Source: an uncultured Elioraea sp.
GTDB lineage: Bacteria; Pseudomonadota; Alphaproteobacteria; Acetobacterales; Acetobacteraceae
Assembly: GCA_937995555.1 (NCBI GenBank)
Contig: CALKJX010000299.1
Coordinates: forward strand, 1 to 17,926
Reading direction: 5' to 3'
Length of the DNA stretch: 17,926 nucleotides
In this document: positions 7,848-14,826 of the stretch, piece by piece
Layout: the number at the start of each line of letters is the position of its first letter
How positions within the stretch are numbered: position 1 is the stretch's first letter
The notes under the pieces: generated by a model
Databases searched by the model: none
What the model saw: the letters and a program-made list of their open reading frames with translations, nothing else
Told to the model about the DNA's origin: nothing
Position numbers and translations under genes: made by a program

Positions 7848-8789
7848 ATGCTGCAGCATATCGTCCGGCGGCTGATCACGGCCGTTCCGGTCATGTTCGG
7901 CGTGCTGCTGATCGGCTTCGTGCTGCTTCAGGTGGTGCCGACCGATCCGGCAACGGTGCGCGCGGGTCCGATGGCGACCCCCGACGTGATCGAGGCGATC
8001 CGTCGTGATCTCGGCCTTGACCGGCCGATCTGGGAGCAGTTCCTGCGCTATCTCCGGCGGCTCGCGCAGGGCGATCTCGGTGTCTCGATCATCAACAACG
8101 TCCCCGTGGCGCAGGAGCTCGGCGCGACGATCGGGCCGACGCTGGAGCTGATGGTCGCCTCGCTCGTCTGGTCGATCCCGCTCGGCCTGCTGCTCGGCAC
8201 GGTCGCGGCCTATTGGCGCGGCAGCCTGTTCGACCGCGCCGTGATGGCCTTCGCGGTCGCCGGCGTGTCGATCCCGGTGTTCTTCGTCGGCCTCGTGCTG
8301 ATCTGGTATGTCGGCTTCAAGTGGCAGCTGCTGCCCTTCACCGGCCGCGGCGGGCCGATCTGGACGATCGAGGGCCTGCGCGCCGTCACCCTGCCGGCGC
8401 TGACCCTCGGCGGTGTGTTCGTCGGGCCGATTGCGCGCATGACCCGCACGGCGGTGCTGGATGTGCTGTCGGCCGACCATGTGCGCACGGCGCGCGCCAA
8501 GGGGCTGGCCGAGCGCCTGGTCGTGCTGCGTCATGCGCTCCGCAACGCGCTGATCCCGGTCGTCACGCTGATCGGCCTGCAGATCGGCTTCCTGCTCGGC
8601 GGCGCCGTGGTGACCGAGACGATCTTCTCCTGGCCCGGCGTCGGGCGTCTCGCGGTCGGCGCGATCCTGTCTTCCGACTTCCCGATGGCGCAGGGCACCA
8701 TCATCGTTCTCAGCCTGGGCTTCATCGTGATCAATCTGATCGTCGATGTGCTCTATGCCGTGCTCGATCCGCGGGTGCGCACGTCATGA
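7848..8789 (+). CDS. ABC transporter permease, DppB/OppB-like
   Basis: A 313-residue inner-membrane subunit of a peptide/nickel-type importer. The N-terminus MLQHIVRRLITAVPVMFGVLLIGFVLL is the first transmembrane helix of DppB-class permeases, followed by the periplasmic VVPTDPA segment and LGLDRPIWEQFLRYL, both diagnostic for the family. The EAA-type cytoplasmic loop that contacts the ATPases is DHVRTARAKGLAERLVVLRHALRNALIP, around residues 205-233. The end, VLYAVLDPRVRTS, is family-typical. The start ATG 7848 is 9 bp after the amidohydrolase stop with only a weak ribosome site, so coupling from upstream translation is likely. Its stop overlaps the next permease by ATGA. Specificity cannot be read from the permease. 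Confidence 0.93.
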   Translation: MLQHIVRRLITAVPVMFGVLLIGFVLLQVVPTDPATVRAGPMATPDVIEAIRRDLGLDRPIWEQFLRYLRRLAQGDLGVSIINNVPVAQELGATIGPTLELMVASLVWSIPLGLLLGTVAAYWRGSLFDRAVMAFAVAGVSIPVFFVGLVLIWYVGFKWQLLPFTGRGGPIWTIEGLRAVTLPALTLGGVFVGPIARMTRTAVLDVLSADHVRTARAKGLAERLVVLRHALRNALIPVVTLIGLQIGFLLGGAVVTETIFSWPGVGRLAVGAILSSDFPMAQGTIIVLSLGFIVINLIVDVLYAVLDPRVRTS

Positions 8790-9676
8790 GCACGGCGGCT
8801 TCCACCGACACGCCGATCCTCGCCCCGGCCGCGGACACGCCGCCGCCGCGCGCGGGGCTGCTGCGCCGGCTGTTCACAGAGCCGGGGGCGGCGATTGCGG
8901 CGGTGATGGCGATCGCCTTCGTGCTCGCCGCCGTGTTCGCGCCCTGGCTCGCCGGGTCCGATCCCTACGAGACCAACCTGCGCGCCACCCTGCGCCCGCC
9001 CGGTGGCGAGTATCTGCTCGGCACCGATGTGCAGGGCCGCGACATGGTGGTGCGCTGCCTCTACGGCCTCAGGCTGACGTTGCTGATGGGACTGGTCGCG
9101 GTGGTGATCGGCGGTTCGATCGGCATCCTGATCGGCTTCCTCGCCGCGTTCTACCGCCGCGTCGACGGGCTGCTGATGCGGCTGATGGACATGCTGCTGT
9201 CCTTCCCGGCGATCCTGTTCGGCCTCGCGATCGCGGCGATCTTCGGGCCCGGCGTGCTCGCGATCGTGGTGGCGATGTCGATCGCGACCGTGCCGCTGAT
9301 GGCGCGGATCGTGCGTGGTGCCGCCCTGGTGGTGATGAAGCAGGACTACATCGATGCGGCGCGCGCGGTGGGGATGAGCGATGCGCGGCTCATCTGGCGG
9401 CATGTCGCGCCGAATTGCCTCAGCCCGATCTTCGTGTTCGCGACACTGCGCTTCGGCCAGGTGATCCTGCTCGGCTCGGCGCTCTCGTTCCTCGGCCTCG
9501 GCGCGCAGCCGCCGATCGCGGAGCTCGGCGCGATGGCCTCCGAGGGCCGCAACTTCCTGTTCTTCGCACCACACATCTCGGTGGTGCCGTCCGTGCTGAT
9601 CTTCCTCGTGGTGCTGGCGTTCAACGTGCTGGGCGATGCGCTGCGCGACGCGCTGGACCCGAGGCTGCGCATCTGA
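8786..9676 (+). CDS. ABC transporter permease, DppC/OppC-like
   Basis: A 296-residue partner permease. A variable Pro/Ala-rich cytoplasmic head (to about residue 32) precedes the first helix, then APWLAGSDPYETNL and the highly typical HLLGTD-type motif, here YLLGTDVQGRDMVVRCLYGLR (around 80-99), where peptide permeases read 'GTDxxGRDxxSR'. The ATPase-contact loop is MKQDYIDAARAVGMSDARLIWRHVAPN around 185-211, and SALSFLGLGAQPP is a further DppC hallmark. The end is DALRDALDPRLRI. ATG 8786 lies within the stop of the previous gene (ATGA), so translation is coupled; longer in-frame openings from 8213 read through the DppB-like gene and are spurious. Confidence 0.93.
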   Translation: MSTAASTDTPILAPAADTPPPRAGLLRRLFTEPGAAIAAVMAIAFVLAAVFAPWLAGSDPYETNLRATLRPPGGEYLLGTDVQGRDMVVRCLYGLRLTLLMGLVAVVIGGSIGILIGFLAAFYRRVDGLLMRLMDMLLSFPAILFGLAIAAIFGPGVLAIVVAMSIATVPLMARIVRGAALVVMKQDYIDAARAVGMSDARLIWRHVAPNCLSPIFVFATLRFGQVILLGSALSFLGLGAQPPIAELGAMASEGRNFLFFAPHISVVPSVLIFLVVLAFNVLGDALRDALDPRLRI

Positions 9677-9686
9677 ACACTGTCGA

Positions 9687-9693
9687 AAGGGAG
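9687..9693 (+). promoter_or_regulatory. Strong ribosome binding site before the operon SBP
   Basis: AAGGGAG, 6 bp before ATG 9700. It is the strongest site in this operon, which fits the need for more binding protein than permease. It also rules out the very long in-frame opening that begins at 8746 inside the permease gene. Confidence 0.7.
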
Positions 9694-9699
9694 ACGAGA

Positions 9700-11298
9700 A
9701 TGCGACGAACCGTGAGAGGACTGCTGATGGCGGCGGCCGGCGCGATCACGCTGGCCGCGACCGGGGAGGCGTTTGCCCAGGCCCCGCGCGACACGCTGGT
9801 GGTGCTGCGCGAGATCGACGCCGACCGCTACGATCCGCACAAGGTGACCGCCTTCGCCGCCGGCGAGGTCATCTACATGATGACCGACACGCTGGTGTCG
9901 ATGGACTGGGACCAGACGACCGTGAAGCCCGGCCTCGCCAAGTCCTGGACGATCAGCGAGGACGGCAAGCTCTACACCTTCAACCTGCGCGACGATGTGA
10001 CCTTCTGCGACGGGCGCAGGATGACCGCGCATGACGTCGTCTACTCGCTCAACCGCTGGATCGATCCGGCCACACGCAGCCCCGTGCGTTGGCGCGCGGG
10101 CCCGGTGAAGGAGATCCGCGCGAAGGATGACTACACTATCGAGTACGAGCTGAACGAGCCGTTCGCAGAGCTCCTGTTCCAGCTCACCCTCTACTTCGCC
10201 GGGGTGATCGACAAGAACACGGTCGAGCGGCTCGGTGACAATTTCGGCGCGCAGGGCTTCAACGGCACCGGGCCCTATTGCTGGGTCTCCTGGACACCGC
10301 GCCAGGATCTCGTGCTCCAGCGTCACCCGACCTACAACTGGGGCCCTCCAATCTACCAGAATCCCCGCCCGCAGATCGAGCGGGTGATCTGGCGCGTCAT
10401 CCCCGATCCGAACACGCGCATGGCGGCGATGCAGACCGGCCAGGGCGACGCGACCCAGCATATCCCGACCTTCGCGCTCGAGGCGCTGAAGCGCGTGCCG
10501 GGGATGACGGTGCAGCGCCAGCCGAACTACTTCGTCGACTTCTTCATGGGCTTCAAGGTCGACAAGCCGGTGGTGAGCGATCCCGTCATCCGTCGCGCGG
10601 TCAACCTGGCGGTGGATCGCGACGCGATGGTGCAGGCGACGTTCTTCGGCGCCGCCGATCCGATGCGCAGCCTGATCCACCCCGCCGCTCCAGGCTTCGA
10701 CCCCGAGGCGAAGGCCAGGCATCCGGGCCACGATCCGGCCGAGGCGCGCCGCATCCTCGACGAGGCGGGCTGGCGGCCGGGGCCTGACGGCATCCGCGTC
10801 AAGGACGGGCAGCGCGCTTCCTTCCTCGTCTATGCGATCTCAACCCAGACCAACCGGCAGATGACGGAGTCGATCCAGGCCGACCTGCGTCGCGTCGGCA
10901 TCGAGATGCGCATCCAGATGTTCGACGCCACGGTGGCCTGGGGGCGGCTCGCCACGCAGGAATTCGACGCCTTCATGATGTCGTATCCGTATGTCTCGGC
11001 GACGGATGCGCTCAACCTCTACTTCCGCAGCGAGGCGGCGCCGACGCCCAACCGCATGAACTGGAAGAACCAGCAGACCGATGCCTGGCTGCGCGAGGCA
11101 CGCTCCGCGCTCGACGAGGCGGTGCGTCGGCAGGCGGCGGCGAATGTGCAGCGGCAGCTCACCGAGGCCTCGGTGTGGTTCCCGATCGCGCACTCGCAGC
11201 TCTGGCTGGCCACGGGGCCGCGCGTGGCGGGCGCGCGGCCGCACGGCGTATACAGCGCGGCCCTCTACAAGGGCCTCGACATCCGCCTGACGCGCTGA
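9700..11298 (+). CDS. ABC transporter substrate-binding protein, SBP_bac_5 family
   Basis: A 532-residue periplasmic binding protein for the neighbouring permeases. The signal peptide MRRTVRGLLMAAAGAITLAAT... has a likely cleavage at AFA|QA (26/27). Family features: PGLAKSWTISEDGKLYTFNL near 93-112, VTFCDGRRMTAHDVVYSLNR as the conserved 'F-DG-x-T-DV' strand, FNGTGPYCWVSW as the GTGPY motif, and IRRAVNLAVDRDAMV (about 304-318), all diagnostic for SBP_bac_5. It lies 23 bp after the second permease and 21 bp before the second amidohydrolase. It is only distantly alike in sequence to the orphan SBP of this window as judged by eye, so the two probably bind different or differently modified ligands. 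Ligand unknown. Confidence 0.94.
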   Translation: MRRTVRGLLMAAAGAITLAATGEAFAQAPRDTLVVLREIDADRYDPHKVTAFAAGEVIYMMTDTLVSMDWDQTTVKPGLAKSWTISEDGKLYTFNLRDDVTFCDGRRMTAHDVVYSLNRWIDPATRSPVRWRAGPVKEIRAKDDYTIEYELNEPFAELLFQLTLYFAGVIDKNTVERLGDNFGAQGFNGTGPYCWVSWTPRQDLVLQRHPTYNWGPPIYQNPRPQIERVIWRVIPDPNTRMAAMQTGQGDATQHIPTFALEALKRVPGMTVQRQPNYFVDFFMGFKVDKPVVSDPVIRRAVNLAVDRDAMVQATFFGAADPMRSLIHPAAPGFDPEAKARHPGHDPAEARRILDEAGWRPGPDGIRVKDGQRASFLVYAISTQTNRQMTESIQADLRRVGIEMRIQMFDATVAWGRLATQEFDAFMMSYPYVSATDALNLYFRSEAAPTPNRMNWKNQQTDAWLREARSALDEAVRRQAAANVQRQLTEASVWFPIAHSQLWLATGPRVAGARPHGVYSAALYKGLDIRLTR

Positions 11299-11307
11299 CG
11301 TCCTGAC

Positions 11308-11312
11308 AGGAG
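11308..11312 (+). promoter_or_regulatory. Ribosome binding site of the second amidohydrolase
   Basis: AGGAG, 7 bp ahead of ATG 11320, a canonical arrangement that fixes the start. Confidence 0.65.
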
Positions 11313-11319
11313 ACCCGGT

Positions 11320-12774
11320 ATGCCCCAGGACCTCTCCACCGAGACGACGACGCTGATCAAGGGCGCCTCCTTCGCGGTCGCGTGGGATGCCTCCGACAAG
11401 CGGCACGTCTACATGCCCGACGCGGATGTCGCCTTCCGCGGCGGCGTGATCACCTTCGTCGGCCGTGGCCATGACGGTGCGGCCGACCGGGTGATCGACG
11501 GCAAGGGCCTGATGGTCATGCCGGGCCTGGTCAACATCCACTGCCACCCCTCGTCCGAACCGATGAACAAGGGGCTGACGGACGAGGTCGGCACGCCTGG
11601 CCTCTACAACTCCTCGCTCTACGAGTATCTGCCGATCTTCCGCGGCGATCCGTCTGGCGTGCAGGCCTGCGTGCGTGTGGCGCTGGCAGAACTGCTGCTC
11701 TCGGGCGTGACGACGGTCGCCGATCTCTCGATGGCGCATCCGGGCTGGCTCGATCTCCTGGGCGAGAGCGGGATGCGCGTCTGCATCGCCCCGATGTTCC
11801 GTTCCGCGCGCTGGTTCACGAAGAACGGCCATGTCGTCGAGTACGAGTGGGACGAACAGGCCGGCGTCAAGGCGATGGAGGAGGCGTTCGGCCTGATCGA
11901 GCGGGCCGAGCAGCACCCCTCGGGCCGGCTGTTCGGCATGGCGGTGCCGGCGCAGATCGACACCTGCACGCCCGGGCTGCTGCGCGACAGCTTCGCGGAA
12001 GCCAGGAAGCGCGGCATCTCCTGGCAGATCCACGCCGCGCAGAGCGTGGTGGAGTTCCACGAGATCACCCGCCGCCACGGGCTGACGCCGATCCAGTGGC
12101 TGCACCATCTCGGCACGCTGTCGGACCGCACGATCATCGGCCACGGCATCTTCCTCGACGACCACCCGCGCACACGCTGGTCCACCGAGCGTGATCTCGA
12201 CCTGATGGCCGAGACCGGCACGACGGTCGCGCATTGTCCGACCGTGTTCGCCCGGCGCGGCATCATGCTGCGCGATTTCGGCCGCTACCGTCGCCGCGGC
12301 GTGCGGCTCGGCCTCGGCACCGACACCTATCCGCACAACATGCTCGACGAGATGCGGCTCGCCGCCTACGCCGCGCGCATGATGGCCGAGACCCCGCGCA
12401 CGCTGACGAGCGAGGATCTGTTCGAGGCCGCCACCGTGGGCGGGGCGGCGGCGCTCGGGCGCGACGATATCGGCCGGCTCGCGCCGGGCGCACGCGCCGA
12501 CATCGTGCTGGTGGACGTGACGCATCCCGGCATGCGGCCCGCGCGCGACCCTGTGCGCAGCCTGATCTACGCCGCCGCCGACCGCGCGATCCGCAGCGTG
12601 ATCGTCGACGGCACCGAGGTGGTGCGGGACGGCCAGTGCCTGACCATCGACTACCCGGCCGCCGCCGAGGCGCTGCACGAGGCGCAACAGCGCATGATCG
12701 CCAAGGTGCCCGAGCGCGACTGGGCGCACCGCCCGCTGGAGAAGATCAGCCCGCCGACCTTCCGGTATGTCTGA
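11320..12774 (+). CDS. Amidohydrolase family protein, TrzA/AtzA/chlorohydrolase-like branch
   Basis: A 484-residue cytoplasmic metal-dependent hydrolase or deaminase of the amidohydrolase-1 superfamily, related to the TrzA/AtzA/guanine deaminase branch. Metal-site candidates: H74-C-H76 (VNIHCHPSS), H238 (WQIHAAQS), H275 (IIGHGIFLDDH) and D335 (GLGTDTYPHN). The HxxE position after the third His, where the branch normally has a catalytic Glu, reads H238-A-A-Q241; the closest acidic residue is E245. The ending GRLAPGARADIVLVDV followed by VIVDGTEVVRDG is the usual composite beta-sandwich domain. It has no signal peptide. The gene is inserted between the SBP and the two ATPase genes, and its last 8 bp overlap the next start, so it belongs to the transport operon. 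The substrate is probably a nitrogenous compound brought in by this transporter. Confidence 0.9.
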   Translation: MPQDLSTETTTLIKGASFAVAWDASDKRHVYMPDADVAFRGGVITFVGRGHDGAADRVIDGKGLMVMPGLVNIHCHPSSEPMNKGLTDEVGTPGLYNSSLYEYLPIFRGDPSGVQACVRVALAELLLSGVTTVADLSMAHPGWLDLLGESGMRVCIAPMFRSARWFTKNGHVVEYEWDEQAGVKAMEEAFGLIERAEQHPSGRLFGMAVPAQIDTCTPGLLRDSFAEARKRGISWQIHAAQSVVEFHEITRRHGLTPIQWLHHLGTLSDRTIIGHGIFLDDHPRTRWSTERDLDLMAETGTTVAHCPTVFARRGIMLRDFGRYRRRGVRLGLGTDTYPHNMLDEMRLAAYAARMMAETPRTLTSEDLFEAATVGGAAALGRDDIGRLAPGARADIVLVDVTHPGMRPARDPVRSLIYAAADRAIRSVIVDGTEVVRDGQCLTIDYPAAAEALHEAQQRMIAKVPERDWAHRPLEKISPPTFRYV

Positions 12775-13753
12775 GGCGCCGCTTCTCGACATCCGTGACA
12801 TCCGCACCGTGTTCCGCACCTCCGCCGGCGAGGTGCCGGCGGTGGACGGGGTGTCGCTGTCGGTCGCACCGGGCCGCACGCTCGGCATCGTCGGAGAGTC
12901 GGGCTGCGGCAAGAGCGTGCTCTCGCTCTCGGTGCTGCGGCTGGTGCCGCGGCCGGGGCGGATCGCCGCCGGGCAGGTGCTGTTCGAGGGCCGCGACCTG
13001 CTCGCGCTGCCCGAGGGCGAGATGCGCAGCGTGCGCGGCGGCGCGATCGGCATGATCTTCCAGGAGCCGATGACCAGCCTCAACCCGGTGCATCCCGTGG
13101 GCTGGCAGATCGAGGAGGCGGTGCTCGCGCATCGCGACGTGTCGCGATCGGATGCGCGTGGCATCGCGATCGAGGCGCTGCGGCGCGTGCGGATCCCCGC
13201 CCCCGAGCGCCGCGTCGATGAGTATCCGCACCAGCTCTCGGGCGGGATGCGCCAGCGCGTGATGATCGCGATGGCGCTCGCCTGCCAGCCGAAGCTGCTG
13301 ATCGCCGACGAGCCGACCACCGCGCTCGACGTGACGATCCAGGCGCAGATCCTCGACCTCTTGCGCGGGCTCCAGGCCGAGACCGGGATGGCGATCGTGC
13401 TGATCACGCATGATCTCGGCGTGGTCGCCGAGATGGCCGACGAGGTCGCGGTGATGTACGCGGGCAAGGTGGTGGAGCGCGGCCCGGCCGCTGACGTGTT
13501 CGGCGATGCGCAGCATCCCTACACGCTCGGCCTTTTCGGCTCGATCCCGCGCCTCGACGACGAGTCCGACCGGCTGCTCGCGATCGAGGGAACCGTGCCG
13601 CCGCCCTTCAACCTGCCGCCAGGCTGCCGTTTCAACCCGCGCTGTGCGTTTGCCGATGCGCGCTGCCGCGAGATCCTGCCGCCGCTCGCGCCCGTGGGCC
13701 CCGGCCACATCGCCGCCTGCCTGCGCGCCCCCGTGGAGGCGATCGCGGCATGA
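12767..13753 (+). CDS. ABC transporter ATP-binding protein, DppD/OppD-like
   Basis: A 328-residue ATPase of a peptide-type importer, peripheral on the inner face of the membrane. Walker A is GESGCGKS at 43-50, the Q-loop is Q99 in MIFQEPMTSLNP, the signature is LSGGMRQR at 157-164, Walker B ends in D181-E182, and the switch His is H215 (ITHDL). The C-terminal oligopeptide-transporter extension carries four Cys at 287, 293, 300 and 318 (GCRFNPRCAFADARC and AACLR), the cluster that binds a 4Fe-4S centre in studied DppD-type proteins. The start ATG lies 8 bp inside the amidohydrolase gene; the 3' end overlaps the second ATPase by ATGA. Both support one polycistronic unit. Confidence 0.95.
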   Translation: MSEAPLLDIRDIRTVFRTSAGEVPAVDGVSLSVAPGRTLGIVGESGCGKSVLSLSVLRLVPRPGRIAAGQVLFEGRDLLALPEGEMRSVRGGAIGMIFQEPMTSLNPVHPVGWQIEEAVLAHRDVSRSDARGIAIEALRRVRIPAPERRVDEYPHQLSGGMRQRVMIAMALACQPKLLIADEPTTALDVTIQAQILDLLRGLQAETGMAIVLITHDLGVVAEMADEVAVMYAGKVVERGPAADVFGDAQHPYTLGLFGSIPRLDDESDRLLAIEGTVPPPFNLPPGCRFNPRCAFADARCREILPPLAPVGPGHIAACLRAPVEAIAA

Positions 13754-14826
13754 CGGAGCCGCTGCTCTCGGTCCGCGGCCTGACCAAGCATTTCCCGGTC
13801 GAGCGCGGGGTCGTGTTCACGAAACGCGTCGGCACCGTGCGCGCGGTCGACGGCGTGAGCTTCGACCTCGCCGAGGGCGAGACGCTGTCTCTGGTGGGCG
13901 AGTCCGGCTGCGGCAAGAGCACGACCGCGCGGCTCGTCCTGCGTCTGCTCGACCCGACCTCGGGCACGATCCGCTTCGCCGGCGAGGACATCGCCGCACG
14001 GCCCCACGCGATGCTGAAGCCGATCCGCCGGCAGATCCAGCCGGTGTTCCAGGACCCCTACGCATCGCTCAATCCGCGCATGCCGGTCGGGCGCATCCTC
14101 GAGGAGCCGATGGAGGTGCACGGGATCGGCGATGCGGCCTCGCGGCGCGCGCGCGTGCACGAGCTGCTGCGCCTCGTCGGGCTCGCGCCCTATCACGCCG
14201 AGCGCTTCCCGCACGAGTTTTCCGGCGGGCAGCGCCAGCGCGTCGGCATCGCGCGCGCGCTTGCCGTGAGCCCCCGGCTGATGGTGCTGGACGAGCCGGT
14301 CTCGGCGCTCGACGTGTCGATCCAGGCGCAGGTGGTGAACCTGCTGAAGGACCTCCAGCAGCGTCTCGGCCTCTCCTATCTGTTCATCGCGCACGACCTC
14401 GCGGTGGTGCGCCACGTGTCCGACCGGATCGCGGTGATGTATCTCGGCGAGATCGTCGAGACCGCGGGCAAGCGCGACCTCTACCGCGCGCCGCGCCATC
14501 CGTATTCACAGGCGCTGCTCGGCGCGATCCCGGTGCCCGATCCGACACGGAAGCGACCGCAGGCGATCCTCGCCGGCGACGTGCCGAGCCCGATGAATCC
14601 GCCGCCCGGCTGCCGCTTCCACACGCGCTGCCCGCATGCGGTCGGGCGCTGCCGCGAGGAACGGCCCGGGCTGCGCGAGCTCGCACCGGGGCATCGCGTC
14701 GCCTGCCACCTCGCCGAAAGCATCCCGACACCGGTGATCCCCTCGCTCGCACCGCACCCGCCCTCGGCGGCGGTGGCGAAGCGGCTCGCGGCCTACGCGG
14801 CACGGCGCGCCGGGGCGGCTGCCTAG
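13750..14826 (+). CDS. ABC transporter ATP-binding protein, DppF/OppF-like
   Basis: A 358-residue partner ATPase. Walker A GESGCGKS is at 50-57, Q-loop Q101 in PVFQDPYASLNPR, signature FSGGQRQR at 157-164, Walker B D181-E182 (VLDEPVSALD) and switch H215 (IAHDL). The Cys set of the C-terminal extension is also complete: C288, C294, C301 and C319. A 35-40 residue Ala/Pro-rich tail after the Cys region is longer than in most family members. The start overlaps the DppD-like stop by ATGA. The TAG stop at 14824-14826 lies in a CTAG palindrome that also provides the stop of the convergent parE gene. It is the last gene of the seven-gene unit. Confidence 0.95.
   Translation: MTEPLLSVRGLTKHFPVERGVVFTKRVGTVRAVDGVSFDLAEGETLSLVGESGCGKSTTARLVLRLLDPTSGTIRFAGEDIAARPHAMLKPIRRQIQPVFQDPYASLNPRMPVGRILEEPMEVHGIGDAASRRARVHELLRLVGLAPYHAERFPHEFSGGQRQRVGIARALAVSPRLMVLDEPVSALDVSIQAQVVNLLKDLQQRLGLSYLFIAHDLAVVRHVSDRIAVMYLGEIVETAGKRDLYRAPRHPYSQALLGAIPVPDPTRKRPQAILAGDVPSPMNPPPGCRFHTRCPHAVGRCREERPGLRELAPGHRVACHLAESIPTPVIPSLAPHPPSAAVAKRLAAYAARRAGAAA
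14823..14826. other. CTAG palindrome that provides both stop codons of convergent genes
   Basis: Bases 14823-14826 read CTAG. The plus-strand ATPase ends with TAG at 14824-14826; on the minus strand the topoisomerase gene ends with TAG at 14825-14823. Hence the two coding regions overlap by 4 bp, and there is no intergenic terminator: each transcript must run into the other gene's antisense strand. Confidence 0.9.

Noticed and set aside
5991..8534. Minus-strand open frame across the divergent region and amidohydrolase
   Set aside because: No motifs; it overlaps the amidohydrolase with its full metal-site set.
10840..13467. Minus-strand open frame of about 875 codons opposite the SBP, amidohydrolase and ATPase genes
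   Set aside because: Mirror frame of GC-rich codons; the plus-strand genes show full family motifs.
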